From positions 1 through 29,404 of the forward strand of contig JAFQUA010000057.1 of NCBI GenBank assembly GCA_017408725.1: a DNA stretch of 29,404 bases, read 5' to 3'. Every line of letters starts with the position of its first letter. The stretch's first letter is position 1. The notes under the pieces are model-generated. The model had not been told where the DNA came from, searched no databases, and saw only the letters and a program-made list of their open reading frames with translations. Positions 8,967 to 15,574 of this stretch are shown here, one piece after another. Both the position numbers and the translations under genes were made by a program. The stretch comes from Oscillospiraceae bacterium (GTDB taxonomy: Bacteria; Bacillota_A; Clostridia; Oscillospirales; Oscillospiraceae).

Positions 8967-9457
8967 AACTGCTGCACCCCTTCACCGCTCTGACTGAGCT
9001 TGCGCAGGTATTCTTCCACGCTGTCATTGCTGATTCCCAGCCGTTCCTTGTAGCCGAAGTTGTTCTCAAGGTTGAAAAGCACGCCCTTCAGGTCCTTGCC
9101 CTGCCGGGTCAGGCTCTCCCGCGCGAGATATGCGTGTATGCGCCCCATCGCGCGCTCTGTCGTGTCGAAAAACTCCGGGTGCTGCTCATGGTCGCAGTAG
9201 TTGTCCCATGTGCTGCGGTGGATATTGAGAAAAGCGCTTAAATCAAGCACCGTCGGCGGTACAAGATACTCCGTCACAACGACCTCTTCTCCCAACCGGT
9301 TCACCACCGGCACATCCTCGTAGATCGTGTGCCCCATTTCATCTTTCCGGTCTGTCGGCTTCTTTTCCGTGACCTTCACCTCTCTGGTGATGCTCTTGAA
9401 ATACTTTTCCACAGCCCTGTGAAGGCTCTGCGGTGTGTATTTCTTCGGTGCTCCCAT
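8963..9457 (-). CDS. terS: Terminase small subunit (DNA recognition)
   Basis: This 164-residue protein recognises the packaging site and hands DNA to the large subunit. The N-terminus (MGAPKKYTPQSLHRAVEKYF) is typical of helix-turn-helix small terminases. A second helical segment follows (VLDLSAFLNIHRSTWDNYC). The C-terminal part (LFNLENNFGYKERLG) is the usual oligomerisation tail. The start is ATG 9457 behind AAGGAGG, and the stop overlaps the large-subunit start. No convincing promoter lies immediately upstream: a TTGACA hexamer (9523-9528, minus) has no good -10. Confidence 0.85.
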   Translation of the reverse strand: MGAPKKYTPQSLHRAVEKYFKSITREVKVTEKKPTDRKDEMGHTIYEDVPVVNRLGEEVVVTEYLVPPTVLDLSAFLNIHRSTWDNYCDHEQHPEFFDTTERAMGRIHAYLARESLTRQGKDLKGVLFNLENNFGYKERLGISNDSVEEYLRKLSQSGEGVQQF

Positions 9458-9550
9458 TGCGTTTTCCTCCTTCCCGGAAATTTCCTGTATATCTAGCCTA
9501 GCAGAAAAAAATGCATCCTAGGTGTCAACTTTCCCGCTCGCCCCCTGCGC

Positions 9551-9580
9551 ATAAAAAAAGCAGGCCCTCCGGCCTGTTTT
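9551..9580 (-). terminator. Strong intrinsic terminator between replication and packaging genes
   Basis: A perfect six-pair stem (CAGGCC/GGCCTG, loop 9567-9570) is followed on the minus strand by seven T residues and on the plus strand by four. It ends the replication transcript and separates it from the terminase operon. A weaker imperfect hairpin (9592-9621) lies between it and the upstream stop codon. Confidence 0.8.
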
Positions 9581-9627
9581 CTCATGCCAATGGCACCCAT
9601 GCCGGCTGACATGGATGTGCCTTTGTG

Positions 9628-10488
9628 TTATTCCTGCGTTTTTTCCGGCGGATGATGCATTGCTGCCGCAGCTCCCGGTAAAACATAGCGTATGTACTGT
9701 GCCTGGCGGTTCCCGTACTCGGTCACGACGCCCAGTCTGTTCTGATACTCCTGACGGTATACAAGCACGCCACCCTTAGGCACCATCAGCTCATTGTCGG
9801 TGTACACCACCCGGTTCTTCGGCTTCGGCCGTACAAGATTGCGGGTGGAGCGGTACTTCTTGGCATCTGGGATCCTGCGCACCTGCTTGATGAAATACTC
9901 TGCAATTGGCGTCCGGTCTACTTGGTTTGCCCGCAACGGTGTCCAGGATACACCGCCAAGACCAAACTTCTCCCATGCTTCCACGAATGCATTCTCTACG
10001 CCCTTGTTAACCACCAGATGATGATGCACCCGGACGATCTCTCCGGTTTCTCCATCCATGTCCGATGTGCAGTAATATGCCTTTAGCTCCAATCCCTGTT
10101 TTTTCAGCCTGTTCTTGACTCTTCTCAGCGCGATCTCCAGTTCATGGGATGCTGCTTCCCAAATTGCGTCCTGCCGCTGCGTCTCGTCTGCAGAGTCCAC
10201 CGGCAATCCATTGTCCCTTCCCCAGTCAATTACCCTCTGCAACCCCTTGTCGTTATAATCCAGACCCATCAGAAGATCTCCGGTTCTGAAATTGGCATTG
10301 ATCCCCCGGGCAAGCGCCTTCTGTGCGGAGTATTCATTCTGCTCTGCTTTCCGGATCGCATTGGTCTGCCTGCGGCTGAGCTTTCCTTCCGGCTTTTTCC
10401 CGGGAACGAAAAACTTTGTCTTATCTCCGATGGGTCCTGCCTCATATGTACGGATCACATAGTATCCGTCCTCATTGCTGCGTGCCAT
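9628..10488 (-). CDS. HUH-type replication initiator (rolling-circle Rep family)
   Basis: This 286-residue protein most resembles the Rep_ORF2/G2P-type rolling-circle initiators. A His triad within VRVHHHLVVNK (about residues 155-165) fits the metal-binding HUH motif. About 50 residues further on, AEYFIKQVRRI contains a Y-x-x-K that fits the nicking tyrosine. The protein is basic (KKPEGKLSRRQTNAIRKAEQ). Such enzymes nick one strand at an origin and stay linked to its 5' end. I chose ATG 10488 because GGAAGGAG lies eight bases before it; a longer frame to 10518 has none. Its leader holds two perfect hairpins. No primase, helicase or polymerase appears in the window, so this may be the main replication protein. 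Confidence 0.7.
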   Translation of the reverse strand: MARSNEDGYYVIRTYEAGPIGDKTKFFVPGKKPEGKLSRRQTNAIRKAEQNEYSAQKALARGINANFRTGDLLMGLDYNDKGLQRVIDWGRDNGLPVDSADETQRQDAIWEAASHELEIALRRVKNRLKKQGLELKAYYCTSDMDGETGEIVRVHHHLVVNKGVENAFVEAWEKFGLGGVSWTPLRANQVDRTPIAEYFIKQVRRIPDAKKYRSTRNLVRPKPKNRVVYTDNELMVPKGGVLVYRQEYQNRLGVVTEYGNRQAQYIRYVLPGAAAAMHHPPEKTQE

Positions 10489-10500
10489 AATATTCGCTCC

Positions 10501-10594
10501 TTCCCGCTCTTGGATCATGCTTCTATATAAAATGGTTGATTACTTAGGCCCTTACCGAGCCCCAATTCGCGCGGGCGCGCGCGAATGTTTTTTT
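10501..10594 (+). ncRNA. Possible antisense (counter-transcribed) RNA over the rep leader
   Basis: On the plus strand a weak promoter-like pair (TTCCCG at 10501-10506, 17 bases, TATATA at 10524-10529) precedes a terminator-like hairpin. That hairpin has a perfect nine-pair GC-rich stem (10565-10586) and seven T residues (10588-10594). A transcript from about 10536 would be some 59 nt and antisense to the rep leader. This is the arrangement of plasmid copy-control RNAs. The -35 box is poor, so the call is tentative. Confidence 0.35.
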
Positions 10595-10637
10595 GAGGTA
10601 TTTGGTTTTCCAGGGGATGCACCGGAAAGCCGGTGCA
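10565..10637. other. Paired perfect hairpins upstream of the HUH rep gene (candidate origin or leader structure)
   Basis: The first hairpin (10565-10586) pairs ATTCGCGCG with CGCGCGAAT around a four-base loop. The second (10618-10637) pairs TGCACCGG with CCGGTGCA around AAAG. They are 31 bases apart in a non-coding stretch just upstream of the Rep start. HUH initiators nick at hairpin-associated sites, so this may be the double-strand origin. The first hairpin also has a T tract on the plus strand. Confidence 0.45.
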
Positions 10638-10649
10638 GTCCATGCAAAA

Positions 10650-10931
10650 TCAAATCCTATCCGCGAAGATCCGGTAATACCTTCGCACAATTCGTTTTAG
10701 TGTAGAGGCGCTTATGTAGTGTCTGGCGCAGATCATTTCCTCGTCGGCATCCGTCGTCACAAATTCAAGCAAAGCCTTGTGGTAGACGCCTGCGGCTTCT
10801 GAGCATACATTTCTGATCTGCCTTCTGTCCTCAATACTCAGTCTCCGGTACCGGCGAGACAGAAAGTAGATGTACCCCTGTGTGTCGTAATCGACCCCCA
10901 ACGCCTTCTTATATCGGTATACCTGCGCCAC
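10650..10931 (-). CDS. Small helix-turn-helix protein, possible phage regulator
   Basis: A 93-residue basic protein starts at GTG 10931, nine bases after GAGGAGG. The C-terminal half has a helix-turn-helix look (EEMICARHYISASTLKRIVRRYYR), similar to region-4-like DNA-binding helices of phage late regulators. The N-terminal half is basic and helical (YFLSRRYRRLSIEDRRQIRN). It sits between the small-gene run and rep, a common place for a late-gene activator. I do not recognise a named family, so regulation is inferred. Confidence 0.55.
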   Translation of the reverse strand: MAQVYRYKKALGVDYDTQGYIYFLSRRYRRLSIEDRRQIRNVCSEAAGVYHKALLEFVTTDADEEMICARHYISASTLKRIVRRYYRIFADRI

Positions 10932-10966
10932 TGCCGCACCTCCTCACCTATGGCTCCGGCCGGGGA

Positions 10967-11257
10967 CTATTCCCCGGCCTTTTCCGTTTCGTCCTGTTCT
11001 TCCAGTGTCTTCTCCCGGACCTTCTTTAGATCCTCATTGTCATTGACTGGTATGTATCGCTCTGCGGTCCTGTCCTTCTTGCGGCCGGATCCCCTTCGGT
11101 ATTCCTCCGCGATCTCCTGCCGCTGCGCAATCGTAGTATCCGCCACAAGTTGCCCGTAGCTGTAGGGCCGGCCCAGCACCTTGCTGCGCCGCTCCGCTTC
11201 CAGCGATAGGGCATCGATGGCGTAATCCTCAGGCAGTTTCCTGCTCAATCCGATCAC
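10967..11257 (-). CDS. Hypothetical charged phage protein
   Basis: I place the start at GTG 11257, preceded by GGAGAG, giving 96 residues beginning MIGLSRKLPEDYAIDAL. A longer frame to 11320 would overlap the zinc-finger gene by 92 bases. The protein is highly charged, with a helical middle (QRQEIAEEYRRGSGRKKDR) and an acidic C-terminus. It has no membrane segment or known motif. A GC-rich hairpin (10958-10979) overlaps its stop region. I do not recognise it. Confidence 0.5.
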   Translation of the reverse strand: MIGLSRKLPEDYAIDALSLEAERRSKVLGRPYSYGQLVADTTIAQRQEIAEEYRRGSGRKKDRTAERYIPVNDNEDLKKVREKTLEEQDETEKAGE

Positions 11258-11537
11258 CCCGCTCTCCGTCTGTCGCCGTAGTTTTCTTTTGGTGGTAAGC
11301 CAGACGGCAGCGCTCTGCATGGCGTTTTCTTCTGCATTCCTCGCTGCAGCAAATTGTCCGTGTATCTTCCGGCATCAGACAGCCGCACCATGCGCAGCGT
11401 TTCCCGGTCTGCGCCGCATGCGCGCCCTCATTTGCCTTGTTCACGCCCTGCAGCGCCTTCCATTTCCCGTAGGACATTCCTGCAGCACAAGCCGCCATCG
11501 CGTCCTGTGCAAGCTTGTCCGGTACTTTGCTGCTCAT
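11229..11537 (-). CDS. Small zinc-finger phage protein
   Basis: This protein of about 102 residues starts at ATG 11537, seven bases after GGAGG; the ATG two codons earlier is too close to that site. A CxxC and a CxxxC-type pair (CAWCG, then CCSEECRRKRH) form a likely zinc finger in the centre, followed by a basic helix (AERCRLAYHQKK). This suggests binding of nucleic acid, but no function is known. Its stop overlaps the next gene by about 29 bases. Confidence 0.6.
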   Translation of the reverse strand: MSSKVPDKLAQDAMAACAAGMSYGKWKALQGVNKANEGAHAAQTGKRCAWCGCLMPEDTRTICCSEECRRKRHAERCRLAYHQKKTTATDGERGDRIEQETA

Positions 11538-11553
11538 GTTCATTCCTCCAGTC

Positions 11554-11817
11554 TTATACCACTACCGTAAAATTCTCCCACTTCTTGTAGGCATCCACAT
11601 ACAGCTCCCGCTTGTTGCCGTTGTAGGTCAGCTCATAGTACATTCCGTCAAAAAGTGTCGTGCTCACCAGTGCCTTGTTGTTCTGCAGGGTCTTACACAT
11701 CCATACGATGAACACATCATCCTCCGTGATCTGCTTTCCGTCGCTCTTGTCCAAGTGGGCGTTCGCGTACTCCGCCACGGTCTTTCTGCACAATGCAGCA
11801 AAATCTTTCTCATTCAT
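11554..11817 (-). CDS. DUF6275 family phage protein
   Basis: This 87-residue protein has the pattern I associate with DUF6275: ITEDDVFIVWMCKTLQNNKA followed by GMYYELTYNGNKRELYVDAY. The family is common in Bacillota phages near replication and small regulatory genes, and its role is not known. It starts at ATG 11817 behind GAGGGGG and overlaps the upstream stop (ATGA), so it is part of the small-gene operon. Confidence 0.75.
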   Translation of the reverse strand: MNEKDFAALCRKTVAEYANAHLDKSDGKQITEDDVFIVWMCKTLQNNKALVSTTLFDGMYYELTYNGNKRELYVDAYKKWENFTVVV

Positions 11818-12077
11818 AATACTACCCCCTCGATCTCCGCTCTAACTTCCAGGCAGCGCAGGTAGTTGCCCATGGCAGCCTTCTGCTCTTTCAGCAGGGA
11901 CAGTTCGCAGGTGGGCGCGAAGTCCAGAGTACCGGCCTCATACTTGATGCACATATTGTGCAGTTTCTCATAGCGGATCTTGGTCTGATAATACTCAGCC
12001 TTGAAGCGCTCCTTGTAGTCTGCACTTTTCATCATTTCTGCGGTGTCCCGCAGTTCCATTGTTCTCATGTTCTGCAT
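11814..12077 (-). CDS. crAss001_48-related phage protein
   Basis: An 87-residue helical protein starts at ATG 12077, eight bases behind AGGAGG; eight extra upstream codons have no better site. The core DYKERFKAEYYQTKIRYEKL and the Pro-Thr-Cys segment with a Leu-rich helix (CELSLLKEQKAAMGNYL) match the crAss001_48-related family of gut phage proteins. The function is unknown. It lies in the overlapping operon between the lipoprotein and the DUF6275 gene. Confidence 0.65.
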   Translation of the reverse strand: MQNMRTMELRDTAEMMKSADYKERFKAEYYQTKIRYEKLHNMCIKYEAGTLDFAPTCELSLLKEQKAAMGNYLRCLEVRAEIEGVVL

Positions 12078-12090
12078 ATTGTTTTCCTCC

Positions 12091-12342
12091 TTATTCAGCA
12101 ATCAGTACTATCTGAGAAGAATGTACCAGATATGTGACCCCATCAATTTTAACTTGAATCTGGTCTCCATCATCATAATCCTTCCACGACTGCACTTCAC
12201 CGGATACCACACTTCCATCCGGAAGAGCGATAATTGCCCGGTCGAAGGTGTATGTGGTGTCAAGGATCTGCCGGTTGCCACATCCAGCCAGCAATCCGAT
12301 CACCATCACCAGAACGAAGAGAATTGCGAGTAACTTTTTCAT
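12091..12342 (-). CDS. Small phage lipoprotein
   Basis: This 83-residue protein begins with a typical lipoprotein signal: two Lys, a hydrophobic run and the lipobox LAGC at about residues 18-21, so the mature protein would start at Cys21 and be tethered outside the cell. The mature part is a small acidic beta-rich domain (GSVVSGEVQSWKDYDDGDQI). Phage lipoproteins expressed with early or lysogenic genes sometimes block entry of other phages (for example Ltp of TP-J34), so superinfection exclusion is a fair guess. It starts at ATG 12342 behind AGGAGG, overlapping the upstream stop. Confidence 0.75.
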   Translation of the reverse strand: MKKLLAILFVLVMVIGLLAGCGNRQILDTTYTFDRAIIALPDGSVVSGEVQSWKDYDDGDQIQVKIDGVTYLVHSSQIVLIAE

Positions 12343-12611
12343 ATTGATTTCCTCCTAAGTTTTATTTGCATCCCTATTCGGGAATTGCTTACATATCCAT
12401 CTGGATTCGCTTTGGCCCTTTCCGCATTTCCCAACAGATAGTCCACGCAGCTCTTGACCTTTACCAGATCTGCATGCTCATCCGCCATAATTTCAACGGT
12501 GCTGAACCGGGTACCGCAGTCGTTATACGCCCGCCGTCTTCTCACAACGCCCTCCTGTGGCCGTGATTCCACTACAAACACATTCAGGCCCTTACACGCT
12601 GGGCACTTCAT
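12339..12611 (-). CDS. NrdR-like zinc-ribbon protein with one zinc ligand lost
   Basis: A 90-residue protein opens with an NrdR-type ribbon: CPACKG, then RRRR, then CGTRFSTVE, the pattern of the N-terminal zinc domain of NrdR. It lacks the ATP-cone of true NrdR, so it is not the ribonucleotide reductase repressor itself. In NrdR the second pair is Cys-x-x-Cys just after the Arg run; here the first of these is Tyr (codon TAT, one base from TGT). Zinc binding may therefore be weak or absent. Its start overlaps the upstream stop. Confidence 0.65.
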   Translation of the reverse strand: MKCPACKGLNVFVVESRPQEGVVRRRRAYNDCGTRFSTVEIMADEHADLVKVKSCVDYLLGNAERAKANPDGYVSNSRIGMQIKLRRKSI

Positions 12612-12955
12612 TTTTCATTCTCTTTCGGCGGCTCTGGCAGTGGCATCCAATGAGTAACCCCATCTTCTTCCCAAACCGCTGGCCACATTCTTTTCCCTAT
12701 TTGGAAAAAGTGGAATTCATATTCTTTCTTCTTGTTGCAAGTCAAATATATACCGTCCTTCTCCGGCAACCTCTCCGTCACAGGAATCCACTTCTGGATC
12801 GTGACACCGTTGGCAATCAGGTGGTCGGCGATAAAGCCACATCGGCAGGCGTTCGGTGCGTTGTATTGGCATTTATCGCATTCCTCTTGCTTATCGCACA
12901 TTGCATCTGCAAGTACCTGCCCCACGAACATCAACTCAATCAGCTTTTCTCTCAT
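12608..12955 (-). CDS. DUF551 domain phage protein
   Basis: This 115-residue protein has the DUF551 signature WIPVTERLPEKDGIYLT and the ending THWMPLPEPP. The N-terminal half carries four Cys (CDKQEECDKC, then CRCG) that could bind zinc. DUF551 proteins are widespread in phages and have no established function. It starts at ATG 12955, with AAGG nearby, and overlaps both neighbours. Confidence 0.75.
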   Translation of the reverse strand: MREKLIELMFVGQVLADAMCDKQEECDKCQYNAPNACRCGFIADHLIANGVTIQKWIPVTERLPEKDGIYLTCNKKKEYEFHFFQIGKRMWPAVWEEDGVTHWMPLPEPPKENEK

Positions 12956-13103
12956 TGTCAGTCACCTTCTCATTCCCCCATGTACAACCATCCACTTCTG
13001 GGTTGTCGATTTCGTGGATATGCTCATCGCAAAAATACCCAAACGAATTCTTGGAGCAATTTTCGCATTCTTTACATTGAACGAAATACATTGTATTAAC
13101 CAT
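12936..13103 (-). CDS. 55-residue Cys-rich phage protein
   Basis: This short gene starts at ATG 13103 behind AGGAAAG and ends at 12936, overlapping both neighbours. The N-terminus has three Cys at two-residue spacing (QCKECENCSKN), with a fourth Cys at residue 25, and looks like a small zinc-binding domain. The rest is acidic. It has no membrane segment. The tight overlaps and good start support a real gene; no function is known. Confidence 0.6.
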   Translation of the reverse strand: MVNTMYFVQCKECENCSKNSFGYFCDEHIHEIDNPEVDGCTWGNEKVTDNERKAD

Positions 13104-13377
13104 TGTCTTTCCTTTCTCCGTAGGAACAGAAATTGCTTTCTTGTGTATCTAACATCGTACTTTCCGAATGGTTACAATAAGGATTGTTCCAGTGCTTGCA
13201 ATCCTTACACCGCACCACTTCCACGGCATCCACTGTTTTCTGTTTGCCGATTACTTCTGCGGCATACCCAACAGCGCCACCCATTTCAGGGTTTCCCGCT
13301 TCCAACAGATGTGCAGCCATATTCAAAAGTACCGCTTGCGCTTTATTAGCATCAATCAGCCGCTTTTCATTTGACAC
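13096..13377 (-). CDS. Phage protein with Cys-rich C-terminus
   Basis: I choose GTG 13377 because GGGAGGG lies six bases before it; an ATG at 13392 has no good site. This gives 93 residues. The N-terminal part (RLIDANKAQAVLLNMAAHLL) is an ordinary soluble helix. The C-terminal part has a Cys pair (RCKDCKHWNNPYCNH) that may bind zinc. Proteins opening with RLIDAN are common in Clostridia phages, and their function is unknown. It starts inside the end of the reverse transcriptase gene (11 bases), so it is translated with the DGR. Confidence 0.6.
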   Translation of the reverse strand: MSNEKRLIDANKAQAVLLNMAAHLLEAGNPEMGGAVGYAAEVIGKQKTVDAVEVVRCKDCKHWNNPYCNHSESTMLDTQESNFCSYGERKDNG

Positions 13378-14416
13378 CTGCTTCCCTCCCATTTTTCATG
13401 ATTTCATTCAACATCTCATCCATGGCCACGCCCAGCTTGTGGCAGTTTCCATGGGAGATATGGTTCTTCCAAGCACCGTAGGATGCCTGGAATTTCTCTG
13501 CCAGCAGCTTCCCTTCCGCCACCAGCTTTGCCATGCGGCGGAACTTCCGCTGCGCATTTCGCTTATTCTGATTCTTCAGCTTCCGGATGGGCCTACCCTC
13601 CGGTGTGATGTATGTATGGAATCCCAGATAACTGACGCCGTTTTTGAACGGGAATATCTGCGTCTTGCCGTTGAGTTCCAGTTCCAGTGTTTGCAGGTAT
13701 TCCGTTATGACCTGCAGGCAGTATTGCAGATACTCCTTGCTTGGATGGATCAGATAGAAGTCGTCCATATACCTGCCGTAGTACTCGATCCCCAGCTCGT
13801 GGCAGATCAGCTTGTCTATGCTGTCCAGGTACATAAGGCCGAATGCCTGACTGATCTGATTGCCCAGCGGCACGCCCTTGCCCTCCGTGCTGTCGATGAA
13901 CAGATCACAGAGCCAGCAGATATCCGGATCGTAGCCGAAATGGTAATGCACGATATCCTTCAGCTGCTCGTGGGATATGCTGTAGAAGAACTTCCGGATA
14001 TCGCACTTGAGGATATACCCTCCCACGCCGTACCGGCTGTGGAACTTTTGCATCTGCTCGCTCAGCCGGTCAAGGCCGAATAAGGTGCCTTTCCCCTTCT
14101 GGCCGGCGCAGTTGTCGTAGAGAAATACCCGCTCCAGCCGGGGCAAAAGCACGTTGTCGCACAGACTGTGCTGTATGACCTTATCCTTGAAAGAAGAGGT
14201 TTGTATGATCCGCTCCTTCGGCTCGTATACCTTGAATTCCGAATAACCGGAGACCCGGTACGTCTTATCCCGCAGCTGCGTGATCAGCGTGTTTACACCG
14301 TCCAGCGCTGCCAGATCGAACCGTGCAGCGCTTTTCTTGAAGCCTTTCCCGCATTTTGCCTTACGGAAGGCACGGTACATATTGTGAAAATCCACTACTT
14401 TCTCGAAATCGGTCAT
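13367..14416 (-). CDS. DGR reverse transcriptase
   Basis: This 349-residue enzyme copies the template RNA with frequent errors at adenines. The catalytic Asp lies in LKCDI at residues 136-140 and in YMDD at 216-219. The motif LGNQISQ (184-190) is diagnostic: DGR enzymes have Gln where most bacterial retron and intron enzymes have Pro in that motif (SQ instead of SP). The C-terminal thumb is basic (NKRNAQRKFRRMAKL). There is no maturase or nuclease domain, and the length is normal for the family. It starts at ATG 14416 behind AAGGA, after the template repeat, the order of the BPP-1 element. Confidence 0.95.
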   Translation of the reverse strand: MTDFEKVVDFHNMYRAFRKAKCGKGFKKSAARFDLAALDGVNTLITQLRDKTYRVSGYSEFKVYEPKERIIQTSSFKDKVIQHSLCDNVLLPRLERVFLYDNCAGQKGKGTLFGLDRLSEQMQKFHSRYGVGGYILKCDIRKFFYSISHEQLKDIVHYHFGYDPDICWLCDLFIDSTEGKGVPLGNQISQAFGLMYLDSIDKLICHELGIEYYGRYMDDFYLIHPSKEYLQYCLQVITEYLQTLELELNGKTQIFPFKNGVSYLGFHTYITPEGRPIRKLKNQNKRNAQRKFRRMAKLVAEGKLLAEKFQASYGAWKNHISHGNCHKLGVAMDEMLNEIMKNGREAGVK

Positions 14417-14523
14417 ACAGCAAGTCCTTATATTGTTTATCCACAGTGTGGAAAGGTTGTGCGTTCTTTTGATGTGGCGTATGGATTTCGGCTGAAGCCT
14501 ACTCTGTCGAACATTCCACCAGT

Positions 14524-14595
14524 ACGGGCGAACGCCGTTGTTGTTGTAGTTATAGTCGTTGTTGTTGATGTAGCCGGACGGCGAAACGCAAAGGA
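14524..14595 (-). repeat. DGR template repeat (TR)
   Basis: This 72-base non-coding repeat matches both variable repeats. Read on the minus strand in the target frame it encodes SPSGYINNNDYNYNNNG, an Asn- and Tyr-rich stretch full of AAC codons, so 19 adenines are available for mutation. It lies in the 205-base spacer between avd and the reverse transcriptase (14417-14621). The rest of the spacer has no gene and probably supplies the RNA region bound by the enzyme. Confidence 0.95.
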
Positions 14596-14621
14596 AAAAT
14601 ACAACGCACAGCCTGCATATC

Positions 14622-14990
14622 TTACTGCCGCTCCTTTGTCCTCCACGCGATGGACATGTATTTCACATCCTGCACCATCTTTGACCAGTATTCCGCCGAC
14701 TTGTCATTCAGCAGCTCCAGCATCATGGACAGCTCTATGTAAAAAAGAAGCTCATCGCAGTAAGTGATTGCCTTGGTGATGGTCTCGCACCGTTCCCGCT
14801 TGTGGGTCACATTGTTGATCCGGTTTGCTTCCAGCAGTGTGTCGTAGATATCCAAACTCTTGATCTGGATCCGGTCCACCAGCGAGTGCCGGTACTTCTT
14901 GGGATACCGATTGCAGTTTGACGTCAATTTGAACGAATGGACCGCCAGTTCCTTTGCCTTGACGATCACCTTCAGGTCATTCTCCGCCAT
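14622..14990 (-). CDS. avd: Accessory variability determinant (Avd)
   Basis: This 122-residue basic helical protein has the four-helix bundle pattern of Avd. Key segments are LKVIVKAKELAVHSFKLT near the start, then TLLEANRINN and CDELLFYIELSMMLELL. Avd forms a barrel-shaped pentamer that binds the reverse transcriptase and the template RNA. It lies between the target gene and the template repeat, as in BPP-1. It starts at ATG 14990; its ribosome binding site GAGGAG overlaps the target stop. The fold is inferred from sequence pattern and context. Confidence 0.88.
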   Translation of the reverse strand: MAENDLKVIVKAKELAVHSFKLTSNCNRYPKKYRHSLVDRIQIKSLDIYDTLLEANRINNVTHKRERCETITKAITYCDELLFYIELSMMLELLNDKSAEYWSKMVQDVKYMSIAWRTKERQ

Positions 14991-14993
14991 GAA

Positions 14994-15560
14994 TTACTCC
15001 TCGGAGGATTCAAAGATAGAAGAATTTAAGAATAAAAACGGGCGCACGGCGCCGTAGTTGCAGTCGTAGTCGCGGCTGTCGAAGTAGCCGGACGGCGAAA
15101 CGCAAAGGATCCACCACGGATCATCATGGGGCTTTGCGGATTCCGGTGTTGCCAACCACCACCATGCGTCAACAGGGTACTTATCGAAAATCTCAACATT
15201 TGCCCGGTAGAAGTCCATGGTCGGCAGGCTGATCTTGGATTCCATAACGCCGTAAGGCTTCAGGCCATCCTGGGTGGTAAGATCCGTCCGGAATGTGCAG
15301 ACATTTTCCTCACCGATTGCCGCCACGATCTTGGGCAGGAATTCCGCCTTCATTCTTTCCAGTACCCGGCTCGACCGCAGATCGTTGTTGTCACCGAAGC
15401 GGGAGTAGAACTGCACGTTTCTTGTGATCACCGGCGTCATACCGTTCACATCCGGGAACTTGATGAATTCGATGCCGGCGAGCTGGAATGTCTCACCGTC
15501 GGTGACTCCCGGGAAGCCTGCCACCTTGGGGTATGCTGTCTTGGTCTCTGTGTTGCTCAT
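14994..15560 (-). CDS. DGR target protein 1 (C-type-lectin-like variable domain)
   Basis: This 188-residue protein ends in variable repeat 1. The core before the repeat, DAWWWLATPESA, and the frame shared with target 2 (SPSGY to VRPF) are the signature of the formylglycine/C-type-lectin-like folds (DUF6273 type) that DGRs diversify. Variable residues sit at about 161-174, where the template encodes mainly Asn. No signal peptide or membrane segment is seen. It lies next to early genes rather than tail genes, so its partner is not obvious. Start ATG 15560 behind AAGGAGG. Confidence 0.85.
   Translation of the reverse strand: MSNTETKTAYPKVAGFPGVTDGETFQLAGIEFIKFPDVNGMTPVITRNVQFYSRFGDNNDLRSSRVLERMKAEFLPKIVAAIGEENVCTFRTDLTTQDGLKPYGVMESKISLPTMDFYRANVEIFDKYPVDAWWWLATPESAKPHDDPWWILCVSPSGYFDSRDYDCNYGAVRPFLFLNSSIFESSEE
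15038..15109 (-). repeat. DGR variable repeat 1 (VR1)
   Basis: Aligned with the template, VR1 has 13 differences. Ten are at template adenines on the coding strand, and three are elsewhere (+ strand 15045, 15049, 15066). The coding-strand GC-rich end near 15039-15051 differs from the template at two bases, which fits the usual IMH versus IMH* difference that fixes the direction of transfer. Confidence 0.93.
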
Positions 15561-15574
15561 TGGTTTTTCCTCCT

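Noticed and set aside
7797..8993. Plus-strand open frame of 398 codons opposite terminase
   Set aside because: The minus-strand frame carries clear terminase motifs; the plus-strand one has none.
9480..9540. Promoter for the terminase operon
   Set aside because: TTGACA is present on the minus strand at 9523-9528, but there is no acceptable -10 at 16-18 bases.
10958..10979. GC-rich hairpin as a terminator of the small-gene operon
   Set aside because: It has no T tract on the minus strand and overlaps the end of a coding frame, so it was not listed as a terminator.
14437..14646. Minus-strand frame with a Thr-rich product over the DGR spacer
   Set aside because: The Thr run is the template repeat read in another frame. 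The region is non-coding by comparison with known DGRs.
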